From the NCBI GenBank assembly GCA_037444305.1, contig JBBIMP010000022.1, positions 17,256 to 81,255 on the forward strand: a stretch of 64,000 nucleotides of DNA, written 5' to 3'. The notes beneath the pieces were generated by a model. It was not told the DNA's origin. It ran no database searches and was given only the letters and a program-made list of their open reading frames with translations. The stretch is from JBBIMP01 sp037444305 (lineage in GTDB: Bacteria > Acidobacteriota > UBA6911). Made by a program: the position numbers and the translations under genes. Each line of letters starts with the position of its first letter. Position 1 is the first letter of the stretch. Positions 44,681-54,114 of this stretch are shown here, one piece after another.

Positions 44681-46003
44681 ATGACCGCCAATCGATCGAT
44701 GCGCCGCCGGCAATTTCTGAAAAGGATCCCCATGGCCGTGGCCGGCGCGGCTGGTTTTCCCATGATTGTCCGGGGCTCGGCACTCGGGCTCAACGGGAGT
44801 GTCCCAGCGAGCGACCGGATTGTCATGGCCGGGATCGGCTACGGCATGCAGGGTGGCTCGAACATGAGGGACTTCCTGGCCCTGAACGGCGTCCAATGGG
44901 TGGCAGTCTGCGATCTGGACGACCGTCACCTGCTCAAGGCGGCCGAAGCCGTGAACCAGAAGTATGGCCGCAGCGACTGTGCCACCTATAAGGATTTCCG
45001 CGAGCTCTTTGCGCGGGGTGATCTGGATGCCGTGTCGATCGCGGTCCCCGACCACTGGCACGCCATACTTTCCATCAGCGCGGTCCGGGCCGGCCTGGAC
45101 GTGTACGGCGAGAAGCCTCTCACCCACAGCCTGCGCGAGGGCCGGGCCCTCTGCGATGCGGTCAAGCGCTACGGCCGCGTCTGGCAGACGGGGAGCTGGC
45201 AACGGTCCGTGGACAATTTTCGCCGGGCGTGCGAGCTCGTGCGCAACGGGCGCATCGGCAGAATCCAGCGCGTGGAGGTGGGCCTCCCCCCCGACCACAC
45301 CGATTTCGCCCGCACCTTCGGGCAGGAGAAGCTCGAGCCGCCGCCGCCAGAACTGGACTACGAAACCTGGATCGGCCCGGCGCCTCGTGCCCCCTACTGC
45401 AAGGCCCGCGTGCACATGAACTGGCGCTGGAACATGGACTATGGCGGGGGCCAATTGATGGACTGGGTGGGCCACCACCTCGACATCGCCCACTGGGGGC
45501 TCGGCTTCGACACCGCGGGTCCCGTCGAAATATGGGGCAAAGGGGAATTCCCGGCAAGCGGCATCTACAACAGCCCGACCCGGTACTGGGTCGAGACCCT
45601 CTACCCTGACGGCACGCCTATCATCCTGGCGGGCGGCTTCCCGGAGATTCAGCGCGGCACCAAGTGGATCGGCGAATACGGCTGGGTCTGGGTCGACCGC
45701 GGCGGCTTCGAGAGCCAGCCGGCCCACCTCGTCCATGAAGTGATCGGGCCGAACGAAATCAAGCTCTACCGGAGCCGCGACCACTTTCAGAACTTCATCG
45801 ATTGCGTCCGGAACCGGGCGGCAACCATCGCGCCGTGCGAAGTGGCCCACCGGTCCGCGAGCGTCGGCCACCTGGGCGTCATAGCCATCGAGACCGGTCG
45901 GAGGATCCGATGGGATCCGGAAACGGAGACCATCATCGACGATCCCGGGGCGGAGCGCCTGCTCAGCCGCTCTTACCGCAAGCCCTGGCAGCTTCCGGCC
46001 TGA
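44681..46003 (+). CDS. Gfo/Idh/MocA family oxidoreductase with TAT signal
   Basis: 440 residues. The N-terminus has a twin-arginine signal (SMRRRQFLKRIPMAVAGAAG), so the folded, cofactor-loaded protein is exported. A Rossmann part follows (DRIVMAGIGYGMQG, WVAVCDLDDRHL, AVSIAVPDHWHA, and the family GEKPLTHSLREG with the catalytic Lys). The C-terminal substrate domain includes MDWVGHHLDIAHW. It likely oxidises or reduces a sugar or cyclitol derivative with tightly bound NAD(P) in the periplasm. ATG at 44681 chosen; 44648 is an alternative. First gene of a sugar-related run. Confidence 0.88.
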   Translation: MTANRSMRRRQFLKRIPMAVAGAAGFPMIVRGSALGLNGSVPASDRIVMAGIGYGMQGGSNMRDFLALNGVQWVAVCDLDDRHLLKAAEAVNQKYGRSDCATYKDFRELFARGDLDAVSIAVPDHWHAILSISAVRAGLDVYGEKPLTHSLREGRALCDAVKRYGRVWQTGSWQRSVDNFRRACELVRNGRIGRIQRVEVGLPPDHTDFARTFGQEKLEPPPPELDYETWIGPAPRAPYCKARVHMNWRWNMDYGGGQLMDWVGHHLDIAHWGLGFDTAGPVEIWGKGEFPASGIYNSPTRYWVETLYPDGTPIILAGGFPEIQRGTKWIGEYGWVWVDRGGFESQPAHLVHEVIGPNEIKLYRSRDHFQNFIDCVRNRAATIAPCEVAHRSASVGHLGVIAIETGRRIRWDPETETIIDDPGAERLLSRSYRKPWQLPA

Positions 46004-46017
46004 TTGAGGGTGCGCCC

Positions 46018-47997
46018 ATGAAAAGCTCCAACATCTCGAGATCCCTGGCAGCGTATCTTCTCGCCCTTGCAGTCATCGCGGGAAGCCCGGCACGGTCGGC
46101 TGCGCAGACCGCATCGGCCGAGGCTTCCCTGGACATCATCCTCAAGGAACTGTCCACCTACGATGGCGGGATAGATTCGGCCGCGTTCTGGCGGCTGCGC
46201 CACCATGTCCATGCCCGCCTGGACAGCCCCGCCGAACGGCGCCAGTGTGAAACAAAGCTCCTGGAGTTTCTCGCAACCGGGGCCACACCGCAGGCCAAGT
46301 TGGCGGCGAGCCGCATGCTGCGCATGATCGCCGGCGACAGGTCCGTGCCCGTGCTCGAACCGATGCTCCTGGCCGAATCCACCGCGGACATGGCGCTCTA
46401 TGCCCTGCAGGCCATTCCCGGGCCGGCGGCGGATGCGGCTCTGCTGCGAGCGCTCTCCGCGACAGGCGGGACCACCAGACTGGCAATCATCGCCGTTCTG
46501 GGCGCGCGAAAAAATGCCGAAGCTGTCCCCGCCCTGGCCGAACAACTGAAAGGCAGCCGCGACTCGGCATCGGCGGCCGCCTTCGCCCTGGCCGAGATCG
46601 GCAATGAGGCGGCCTGCGACGCGCTCTCGGCCTCCCTGGCCGGGACGGAGGCAACCATCAGGCCGGTTGTCTCGACAGCCCTGCTGAAATGCGCCGAACG
46701 ATTGCTCGCCGCCCGGGACGCAGGCAGTGCAGGCGCCATATACGAGACCCTTTTGGACGATCCGGCCTTGGCGGCCCCCATCCGCAGGGCCGCCATGAGC
46801 GGCAGGATTTCCGCGGCCGGAAACCAGGCCGCGGCCAATCTCCTCGAGCAGCTGCAGAAGCCCGACCCGGAAATGCTGGAGGCTGCGATTTCCATGATCG
46901 TCCACGTGTTCGAGCCCGGAGCGATCGGCCCCGTCTGCAACCTCCTGCCCCGCCTGCCTGAAAGAGCCCAGGTCCAGTTGGTCTCCGTGCTCACGGCATA
47001 CCCCCGGGAAATGACCCTTCCGGCTCTGCTCCAGGCTGCCCGCGGCGGCACGGAGCCGGTCCGGATCGCCGCGCTGCAGGCTCTCGAGTCGGCGGGAGAC
47101 GCCTCCGCCACGGCCTTTTTGGCAGGAGTGGCCGCAAAGACCCGGGGGGCAGAGCAGAGCGCCGCGCGCAGCGCCCTCGCCAGGATCCGGGACAGGTCAG
47201 CCGATGAAGCAGTGCTCGAACTGCTGGTCGCGAAACCGCCGGATGACGTCCTGAGCGAGCTTCTCCTGGCCGTGGCCGAGCGGCGGATCTTCGCGGCGAA
47301 AGGCGACGTTGCCCGGCTCCTGGGTTCAGACTCGTCCAAAGTCCGCGTCCAGGCCCTAAAGGCCCTCCGCACCATCGGCACGCCTTCCGATATTCCGGCG
47401 TTGCTGGATTTCATGCTCGATGCGGGCAGCGACATCGAGCGGACCGAGGCGGAAACAACGGCAGCCGCGCTCGCGCAGAAGGTTGCCAATCCCGACGGCA
47501 GAGCCGGCGCCGTCAAGACCCGGCTGGCCAGGGAAAAGGATCCCGGGATGCGTGCGCTTCTATATGGCGTCCTCCGAAGGATCGGCGACGACAGCGCGCT
47601 TCCGCTCCTGCGCACAGCCCTGAAGGGGTCCAGCGCTGCGGAAGTCGATGCCGCAGTCCGCGCACTCTCCGGCTGGCCCACGGCTGCAGCGAGGGACGAT
47701 GCAGACCTGCTGGCCCGAAAATCCCGCGATGAGACGCACCGGCTGCTGGCGCTGCAGGGGCTGATAAGGATGATCGGCCTGCAGCGCCATCGTAAGCCGG
47801 AAGCAGCCGTCGCCGAGCTCAAAACGGCATCCCGGCTGGCCCGTCGCCCCGAGGAAAGGAAACTCATCCTGGGCCTCCTTCCGCGGTTCGCATGCCCGGA
47901 CGCCGTGGACCTGGCCAAGAGATTCCTCCGCGACCGGGCGGTGCAGGCGGAAGCCCGTGCCGCGTTGGACAGGATTCGGACACAGCTCTCGAATTGA
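46018..47997 (+). CDS. Secreted HEAT-repeat protein
   Basis: 659 residues with a signal peptide (SLAAYLLALAVIAGSPARSAAQ). The body is all-alpha with repeated pairs of helices of about 35 residues, such as DRSVPVLEPMLLAESTADMALYAL, AVPALAEQLKGSRDSASAAAFALAEIG and DIPALLDFMLDAG, matching HEAT/PBS-lyase-like repeats. No catalytic motif is visible. It is probably a periplasmic scaffold or binding protein for its neighbours. It is 14 bases downstream of the TAT-exported oxidoreductase and 85 bases before the second oxidoreductase, in the same operon. Confidence 0.8.
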   Translation: MKSSNISRSLAAYLLALAVIAGSPARSAAQTASAEASLDIILKELSTYDGGIDSAAFWRLRHHVHARLDSPAERRQCETKLLEFLATGATPQAKLAASRMLRMIAGDRSVPVLEPMLLAESTADMALYALQAIPGPAADAALLRALSATGGTTRLAIIAVLGARKNAEAVPALAEQLKGSRDSASAAAFALAEIGNEAACDALSASLAGTEATIRPVVSTALLKCAERLLAARDAGSAGAIYETLLDDPALAAPIRRAAMSGRISAAGNQAAANLLEQLQKPDPEMLEAAISMIVHVFEPGAIGPVCNLLPRLPERAQVQLVSVLTAYPREMTLPALLQAARGGTEPVRIAALQALESAGDASATAFLAGVAAKTRGAEQSAARSALARIRDRSADEAVLELLVAKPPDDVLSELLLAVAERRIFAAKGDVARLLGSDSSKVRVQALKALRTIGTPSDIPALLDFMLDAGSDIERTEAETTAAALAQKVANPDGRAGAVKTRLAREKDPGMRALLYGVLRRIGDDSALPLLRTALKGSSAAEVDAAVRALSGWPTAAARDDADLLARKSRDETHRLLALQGLIRMIGLQRHRKPEAAVAELKTASRLARRPEERKLILGLLPRFACPDAVDLAKRFLRDRAVQAEARAALDRIRTQLSN

Positions 47998-48082
47998 GGT
48001 CCGCAAAACTCGATGCGCCGCCCGGCAGCGGACGGCAGTGACAAGGGCACTTCGAGGTTCCGGCATCGATGGGAGGCAAAGC

Positions 48083-49255
48083 ATGATCGAAGGACAGGAA
48101 ACAGGGGGAAAGGCCGCCCCCCTCAGGTATGGCATGGTCGGCGGCGGCCAGGGCGCATTCATCGGCAGCGTGCACCGCAAAGCCATCGCCATGGACGGCA
48201 TGGCCGAACTGGTCGCCGGGTGCTTCTCCAGAGACCACAACAACACGCTCGAAACCGGCGAGTCGTGGGGTGTTCCCCGCGACCGGCTTTATAGGGACTA
48301 CCGGGAGATGATCCGCGCCGAGGCCGGCAGACCGGATGCGATCGACTTCCTCCTCATCGTCACACCGAATGACACGCACCACCTCATCGCCAGAATGGCG
48401 CTGAAACATGGCATTCACGTCGTGTGCGACAAGCCGCTGGCCACCTCGAGCCGGGAGGCAAGCGATCTGGGAGCGCTCGCGCGCAAAAAGGACCTTCTTT
48501 TCTGCGTCACCTACGCCTACACCGGCTACCCGATCGTGCGGCACATGCGCGAAATGATCGCCCATGGCGAGCTGGGCGAAATACGCTACGTCGCGGGCGA
48601 GTACCCGCAGGATTGGCTTGCCACGCCGCTGGAGCAGACCGGCCAGAAGCAGGCAGCCTGGAGGACAGACCCCAAGCGGGCGGGAATCTCCAACTGCGTC
48701 GGCGACATCGGCAGCCATATCGAAAACATGGTCGCCCACCTGACCGGCCTCGAGATCCGCCGCCTGCTGGCCCGCTTGGACAGATTCGGCGAGGGACGAG
48801 TCCTGGACGATAACGCTTCGATCCTGGTGGAGTACAAGGGCGGAGCGAGGGGCCATTACTGGTGCTCGCAGATCGCCGTCGGCAACGACAACGGTTTCCG
48901 CGTCCGCGTCTTCGGGACGAAGGCCTCGCTGGAGTGGGCGCAGGAGGATCCCAACTACTGCCGCGTCTCCTTCCTCGATAGGCCGTCGGTCCGCCTCTCG
49001 CGCGGCCGCGATCGGCTGTACCCAGCCGCGCAGAAGTGGTCGCGCATTCCCTCCGGCCACCCGGAAGGCTACTTCGAGTGCTTCGCCAACATCTACTCGG
49101 CCTTCATCGCCGCGCTGCAGAAGAAAAAGGCGGGCCGGCGCCTGACGGCGGAGGATCTCGACTTCCCCGGGGTGGACGACGGCATCCGCGGCGTGAGGTT
49201 CATCGAGCGGTGCGTCGAAAGCTCCAAAAAGGGAGCGGTGTGGGTGAAATTCTGA
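48083..49255 (+). CDS. Gfo/Idh/MocA family oxidoreductase, cytoplasmic
   Basis: 390 residues, no signal peptide. The ATG at 48083 follows GGGAGG. Rossmann motif YGMVGGGQGAFIG at residues 16-28, then the DFLLIVTPNDTHH and HVVCDKPLATSSREA segments with the catalytic Lys, and a C-terminal domain with CVGDIGSHIENMVAHL. The family oxidises sugars or inositols at one carbon with NAD. Together with the TIM-barrel protein that follows, it likely catabolises a 3-keto sugar, rare hexose or inositol; substrate not determinable by reading. 10 bases before the next gene. Confidence 0.9.
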   Translation: MIEGQETGGKAAPLRYGMVGGGQGAFIGSVHRKAIAMDGMAELVAGCFSRDHNNTLETGESWGVPRDRLYRDYREMIRAEAGRPDAIDFLLIVTPNDTHHLIARMALKHGIHVVCDKPLATSSREASDLGALARKKDLLFCVTYAYTGYPIVRHMREMIAHGELGEIRYVAGEYPQDWLATPLEQTGQKQAAWRTDPKRAGISNCVGDIGSHIENMVAHLTGLEIRRLLARLDRFGEGRVLDDNASILVEYKGGARGHYWCSQIAVGNDNGFRVRVFGTKASLEWAQEDPNYCRVSFLDRPSVRLSRGRDRLYPAAQKWSRIPSGHPEGYFECFANIYSAFIAALQKKKAGRRLTAEDLDFPGVDDGIRGVRFIERCVESSKKGAVWVKF

Positions 49256-49265
49256 GGAGCAGATC

Positions 49266-50255
49266 ATGAGCAGACCGGTAACGCTATTCACCGGCCAGTG
49301 GGCCGACCTCTCCTTCGAGGAAATCTGCAGGAAGACATCCGACTGGGGATACGACGGGCTGGAGATCGCCTGCTGGGGCGACCACATGGAGGTCGGCCGG
49401 GCGGCTGAAGATCCGGCCTATGTGAAGAAAAGGAAGCGGATACTCAAAAAATACAGGCTGAGGTGCCAGGCCCTGGGCGCTCATCTCGCCGGCCAGTGCG
49501 TCGGCGATCCCTACGATGAACGGCTGGATGGCTTCGCTCCCGACGCGGTCCGGGGAAAGCCCGACAAGCTCCGCCGGTGGGCGGTCGAGGAGATGAAGGC
49601 CACAGCCCGGGCGGCCAGGGCCATGGGTTGTTCCGTGGTCAACGGCTTCATGGGCTCACCTATCTGGAAGGCGTGGTACGCCTTCCCGCCCGTATCCGAG
49701 GAGATGATCGAGGCCGGCTTTGCCGAGATCGTCCGCCTCTGGACTCCCATCCTGGACGAGTTCGACCGGTGCGGTGTCCGCTTCGCCCTGGAGGTCCACC
49801 CGACCGAGATCGCGTTCGATCTTTACACGGCGAAGCGGCTCCTGAACGCGTTCGGCCATCGCCCCGCGCTCGGCTTGAACTTCGATCCCAGCCACCTGCT
49901 GTGGCAGGGCATGCAGCCGCAACTGTTCATCCGGGAGTTTCCCGGCAAGATCTACCACGTCCACATGAAGGACGCCGCGGTCAGGCTGGACGGGAAAGCC
50001 GGCATCCTGGGCTCGCACCTGCCGTTCGGCGACCTGCGGCGCGGCTGGAACTTCCGTTCGCTCGGACACGGGGACGTGAATTTCGAGGAGATCATCCGGG
50101 AGCTCAACGCCATCGGGTATGATGGACCGCTGTCGGTGGAGTGGGAGGACAACGGCATGGACCGGGAGTTCGGCGCGCGCGAGTCGCTCGAGTTCGTGCG
50201 TGCGCTTGACTTCGCGCCATCCCGCATAGCGTTCGACGCCGACATGAAGAAATGA
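49266..50255 (+). CDS. Sugar phosphate isomerase/epimerase-like TIM-barrel protein
   Basis: 329 residues. It belongs to the xylose-isomerase-like TIM-barrel (AP-endonuclease 2) superfamily: WGYDGLEIACWGDH at the second strand, FALEVHPTEIAFD with a metal Glu, GLNFDPSHLLWQG with Asp-x-x-His, KIYHVHMKDAAV and the late LSVEWEDNGMDRE with a metal Glu. Members isomerise or epimerise sugars and cyclitol derivatives with Mn or Co. It is directly downstream of a Gfo/Idh/MocA enzyme, a common pairing for inositol or keto-sugar catabolism. GAGGAGCAGATC precedes the ATG. Confidence 0.9.
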   Translation: MSRPVTLFTGQWADLSFEEICRKTSDWGYDGLEIACWGDHMEVGRAAEDPAYVKKRKRILKKYRLRCQALGAHLAGQCVGDPYDERLDGFAPDAVRGKPDKLRRWAVEEMKATARAARAMGCSVVNGFMGSPIWKAWYAFPPVSEEMIEAGFAEIVRLWTPILDEFDRCGVRFALEVHPTEIAFDLYTAKRLLNAFGHRPALGLNFDPSHLLWQGMQPQLFIREFPGKIYHVHMKDAAVRLDGKAGILGSHLPFGDLRRGWNFRSLGHGDVNFEEIIRELNAIGYDGPLSVEWEDNGMDREFGARESLEFVRALDFAPSRIAFDADMKK

Positions 50256-50342
50256 CTCTTCGGCACGCGCGGCGCTGACCGGCGAAGGCCGGCCGCTGCT
50301 ATTCCCTTGTGCGCCGCGAACCTTTCATGGTCTGATGAGCGC

Positions 50343-51023
50343 ATGAAAAAGACCGTCATTATCGCGCCGGCCCTCGCCCTGGCGCTTGCCTGTTCCGGCG
50401 CTTTTGACTGTTCCGCCCAGGCGCCCGGCAGGGAGGAGCTCAAGCTGCAGCTGCCCAGGCCGATGTTCAGCGGGACTCCGACCAATCTCAAGAGCGCGAA
50501 TCTCGAGGTTGTCACCGGCAAGCCGCGCGGCCCGTTCTTCGTGCCCAAAGGGACCAAACTCCTCTCGCTCGACCGGCCCGTTGCTTCGAGCGACAGCCAG
50601 CCGATCATCGGCGAGCTGGGTTTTGTCACCGACGGCGAGAAGTCGGGCGGCGACGGCTATTTCGTGGAGCTCGGGCCGGACCGGCAGTGGGTGCAGATCG
50701 ACCTGGGATCCTCATGCTACCTCTACGCCATTCTCATCTGGCACTATCACAGCCAGCCCCGGATCTACCGCGACCTAGTCGTGCAGGTTTCCGACGACAG
50801 GGACTTTCTCAAGGGGGTTCTCACGGTCTTCAATAACGACCACGACAATTCCTCCGGCCTCGGCATCGGCAAGGATAAGGAGTACATCGAAGTCAGCGAG
50901 GGCCGTCTCATCGATCCCAGGGGCGTCAAGGGCCGCTACGTCCGACTGTACTCCAACGGCAGCAACGTGAACGATCTGAACCACTACGTCGAAGTGGAGG
51001 TCTACGGCACGGCGGCAAAGTAG
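50343..51023 (+). CDS. Exported protein with discoidin (F5/8 type C)-like domain
   Basis: 226 residues from the ATG at 50343, with a signal peptide (KTVIIAPALALALACSGAFDCSAQ). The central and C-terminal part reads as a galactose-binding-like beta sandwich: VQIDLGSSCYLYAILIWHYHSQPRIYRDLVVQVSDD and the closing GVKGRYVRLYSNGSNVN. It probably binds carbohydrate at the cell surface or in the periplasm. It follows the TIM-barrel gene in the sugar cluster. The identity of the ligand is unknown. Confidence 0.7.
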   Translation: MKKTVIIAPALALALACSGAFDCSAQAPGREELKLQLPRPMFSGTPTNLKSANLEVVTGKPRGPFFVPKGTKLLSLDRPVASSDSQPIIGELGFVTDGEKSGGDGYFVELGPDRQWVQIDLGSSCYLYAILIWHYHSQPRIYRDLVVQVSDDRDFLKGVLTVFNNDHDNSSGLGIGKDKEYIEVSEGRLIDPRGVKGRYVRLYSNGSNVNDLNHYVEVEVYGTAAK

Positions 51024-51103
51024 ACAGGACTGCGATCGGCGGTTGTACGTTCGCTGCCCCGCGGTCTTTTCCCGGCAGTACCCTGCCTTGTCCGTGGGAT
51101 TGT

Positions 51104-51919
51104 CTACCGCGGCGGGCGATTCATAAGCGGCAGGTAGGGGTTGGTCGGTCTGGCGTCCTCGCCCCAGCCGGGGACGCGTGCGGCCCAGAGCAGGCCGCGC
51201 TTAACGATCTCCCGGGCCTGCGGAACATCAAAGTCCGCCGCGACATGACCGAGAGTGGTGTTGAAGACTCTCCCCCGGCCGTACATCTTTTTCCAGACAA
51301 CCGGCATCACGGTTCCTTTTATCCACGGGGCGTGCTCCCCGGAAAAGGTTGTCGTGGCCAGGACCTCGACATTCGGATCGACCAGCATGTAGTACTGTTC
51401 CGAACGCATCCTGAAATCGGACAGCCCCCTGGTGATGGGATCCTCTTGGTGGGTGATGTTAACCTCATAATCGATGATGCCGCCCGGGTGAGCCGCCCAC
51501 GAGCCTCCAACCATGTATTCGAATTCGGGATTATTGCGAAAGGAGTCCGAGATTCCCCCGTGCCAGCCGGCCATGCCGACGCCGCCGCGGATCGCCGCCA
51601 GGATCCCCTTCTCCTGCTGCGGGGTGATCTGGGACATGGTGATTGCCTGGACGACGAGAGAGAAGGATTTGAGTTTTTCCGCGTCGAGGTAGGAATCGAG
51701 CGTCTGGGACACTTCGACTGCGAATCCCTGTTCCTCGAGCCACGGCGCGAAGATGTCCACGCACTGCTTCGGCTGGTGTCCGGCCCATCCCCCCCAAACG
51801 ATAAGCACCTTTTTCCTCATAGCCGGCGCCCGAGGTGTCTCGGCGAAGGCGGTGACCAGAAATGCCGCGGCCACGACGGCCACCAGGGCGGAGAATCCAA
51901 GTCCGGTTCTCTTGCACAT
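51104..51919 (-). CDS. ThuA-like (trehalose utilisation) domain exported protein
   Basis: 271 residues with a signal peptide (LGFSALVAVVAAAFLVTAFAE). The ThuA fold, related to class I glutamine amidotransferases, is suggested by KKVLIVWGGWAGHQPKQCVD, the GGVGMAGWHGGISDSF turn and PVVWKKMYGRGRVFNTTLGH. Family members are linked to disaccharide 3-keto derivatives and trehalose metabolism; catalysis is not established for most. It is convergent with the sugar operon and divergent from xylulokinase. GGAAGGAG lies upstream of its ATG. Confidence 0.82.
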   Translation of the reverse strand: MCKRTGLGFSALVAVVAAAFLVTAFAETPRAPAMRKKVLIVWGGWAGHQPKQCVDIFAPWLEEQGFAVEVSQTLDSYLDAEKLKSFSLVVQAITMSQITPQQEKGILAAIRGGVGMAGWHGGISDSFRNNPEFEYMVGGSWAAHPGGIIDYEVNITHQEDPITRGLSDFRMRSEQYYMLVDPNVEVLATTTFSGEHAPWIKGTVMPVVWKKMYGRGRVFNTTLGHVAADFDVPQAREIVKRGLLWAARVPGWGEDARPTNPYLPLMNRPPR

Positions 51920-52080
51920 GTCGTCACGCTCCTTCCTTCGTTGGGCCTCTCGGGATACATCTTACCGCATCTGTCTGCGGCCACGTGTCCGGGCCCGATA
52001 TTTCTTTAATGACCATGCCACACACTTTGGGCCATCCTTGTGTATGTTAGGAGGCACGAATACGGGAGAGGAGCGGACGC

Positions 52081-53586
52081 ATGTACTGGATGGGGATCGA
52101 CGTCGGGACCGGCGGCACGCGGGTCCTGCTGGTGGATGAGCGAGGGCAGGTGAAGGCGGGATGCACGGCGCCCCACGAAGACATGCGCATGGAGCGCCCT
52201 TTGTGGGCCGAGCAGCGTCCGGAAAACTGGTGGGAAGCCGCTCAGCAGGCGATTCGCGGCGCGCTCGCCGAGGCGGGCGCTTCCGGCAGCGCTGTGCGCG
52301 GTATCGGCCTCTCCGGCCAGATGCACGGCCTGGTGCTGCTGGATGGCGCCGATCGAGTCGTCCGCCCCGCGCTGATCTGGTGCGACCAGCGCAGCCAGGC
52401 CCAGGTGGATTTCATCAACCGGACCATCGGGCGCGAGCAGGTGCCGGCTTTCACCGCGAATCCCGTGCTCACCGGCTTCACCCTGCCCAAGCTGCTCTGG
52501 GTGCGCGACCACGAACCCGGGCTGTTTGGCCGCGCACGAAAGGTTCTCCTGCCCAAGGACTACGCCCGCTTCCGCCTCACAGGCGAATTTGCCACCGATG
52601 TCTCCGACGCTTCCGGCACATCGCTGTTCGATGTAAAGCGCCGCCGCTGGTCGTTCGAAATGATGGACGGCCTGGGGCTGGACCGGAACCTTCTGCCGGA
52701 AGTTTTCGAATCGACCGAGGTGAGCGGCCTGGTGTCCGCCGACGCGGCCGCCGCCACGGGCCTGGCTGCGGGAATCCCGGTGGTGGGCGGCGGCGGCGAC
52801 CAGGCCGCCAGCGCCGTGGGCAACGGCATCGTCGAGCCGGGCATCGTTTCCTGCACGCTGGGGACTTCGGGCGTGGTGTTCGCCCACATGGAGAATGCGG
52901 AGTATGACCCGGCCGGCCGTGTGCACACCTTCTGCCACGCCGTGCGCGGCAAGTGGCACGTCATGGGCGTAACCCAGGGGGCAGGCCTCAGCCTGCAGTG
53001 GTGTCGCAACCAGCTGGCGCCGGGAGCCGGGTACGACAGCCTCACCAAGGAGGCATCCCGTGCGCCTGCAGGAGCCAGGGGGCTCTACTGGCTGCCGTAC
53101 CTGATGGGCGAGCGCACACCGCACCTGGACTCCGCCGCCCGCGCCGGCTGGATAGGCCTGACCGCCAGTCACACCCGCGCCGACATGTTGCGCGCGCTGC
53201 TCGAGGGCGTCTGCTACAGCCAGAGGGACTGCCTCGACATCATCGAGGGGTTGGGCGTCCCGGCATCATCGGTGCGTGTTTCGGGCGGAGGCGCGCGCAA
53301 CGCTTTCTGGCGGCAGGTCCTGGCGGACGTGCTGGGCAGGCGCGTCGTGGTGCTGGAGACGCAGGAAGGATCCGCTTACGGCGCCGCGCTGATGGCGCTG
53401 GTGGGCACGGGCGCCTACGGCTCGACGGTCGAAGCCTGCCGGGCTGCCATCCGGGAAGTGGATTCGGTCGATCCGCGCGAACCGGAGCGGGACCTTTACA
53501 GCCGGGGCCATGAGGTTTACAGGGCCCTCTACCCCGCTCTCCACCCCCTCTACCCCAAAATGAATGTCGGCGTCGGACCAGGATAA
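52081..53586 (+). CDS. xylB: Xylulokinase (FGGY family carbohydrate kinase)
   Basis: 501 residues. MGIDVGTGGTRVLLVDERG is the N-terminal ATP/phosphate motif; GLSGQMHGLVLLDGADRVVRPALIWCDQRS is the XylB substrate segment; GGGGDQAASAVGNG and VSGGGARNAFWRQVLADVLG are further FGGY-family motifs. It phosphorylates D-xylulose at O5 with ATP. A xylose isomerase gene is not adjacent, so another ketose or polyol substrate is possible. The gene ends the sugar-related stretch. Confidence 0.9.
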   Translation: MYWMGIDVGTGGTRVLLVDERGQVKAGCTAPHEDMRMERPLWAEQRPENWWEAAQQAIRGALAEAGASGSAVRGIGLSGQMHGLVLLDGADRVVRPALIWCDQRSQAQVDFINRTIGREQVPAFTANPVLTGFTLPKLLWVRDHEPGLFGRARKVLLPKDYARFRLTGEFATDVSDASGTSLFDVKRRRWSFEMMDGLGLDRNLLPEVFESTEVSGLVSADAAAATGLAAGIPVVGGGGDQAASAVGNGIVEPGIVSCTLGTSGVVFAHMENAEYDPAGRVHTFCHAVRGKWHVMGVTQGAGLSLQWCRNQLAPGAGYDSLTKEASRAPAGARGLYWLPYLMGERTPHLDSAARAGWIGLTASHTRADMLRALLEGVCYSQRDCLDIIEGLGVPASSVRVSGGGARNAFWRQVLADVLGRRVVVLETQEGSAYGAALMALVGTGAYGSTVEACRAAIREVDSVDPREPERDLYSRGHEVYRALYPALHPLYPKMNVGVGPG

Positions 53587-54114
53587 ACATAACAATTACA
53601 ACATATACGTCGAAAGCTGTCTCTTTTTTCCCTTAAGTCGAGGTTTTTGGGCTTGTTTTTTCTTGCCCTTGTCCAACACAGGGCCCCTTTGAACCAGGAT
53701 TGCGTAGATTCTTCGAACATTCGGTGCCAGGCCGTTCCCCGGTTATCCGCAAGCCGCATAGCCGGAAAGGGATCGAGCAGGGCAATGGACGCCGACCCGA
53801 TCATTCAGTCTGGTGCAGGGAGTACAACCCCGAAAACCTATGCCAAAATGCGTTCTTAGGATCCGATCAAGGGGTCGAAAAAAGCTTAAAGCATTGATCA
53901 CATAGCACTTGTCCGAGTCTAACCCCGACGAATTGGATTTGCAATCGGGGAGCGGATTTTTTATCATTCCCCGTCTCACAAGGGATTTATACGTGGAAGG
54001 AGGGGTATCAGCATCGTCAAGGCAGGTCCTCCAGTTTCAACGGATAATGCATCCGCCGAATCCCGGCCATCCCGAAAGACCCGCGGCGAAAAAACCTCAT
54101 CCCGGCCCTTCCAG
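53587..54114. other. Long intergenic region with lower GC and a hairpin before topoisomerase VI
   Basis: 528 bases without a credible gene, visibly richer in A and T than the flanks. It contains a terminator-like hairpin at 53923-53962 and a strong ribosome-binding site AAGGAGGGG (53997-54005) that faces no ATG in the frame of the following gene. The frame of topoisomerase VI subunit B stays open from 53923 but has no ATG, GTG or TTG before 54115. Confidence 0.55.
53923..53962 (+). terminator. Terminator-like hairpin, possible attenuator before topoisomerase VI
   Basis: CCCCGA (53923-53928) pairs with TCGGGG (53945-53950), with a weaker inner TTG/CAA pairing, and a six-T run follows at 53957-53962. 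Suggests rho-independent termination or attenuation upstream of the topoisomerase operon. Confidence 0.45.

Noticed and set aside
46398..48050. 550-codon open frame antisense to the HEAT-repeat gene
   Set aside because: Ser/Ala/Arg-rich shadow; the plus-strand frame has a signal peptide and regular helical repeats.
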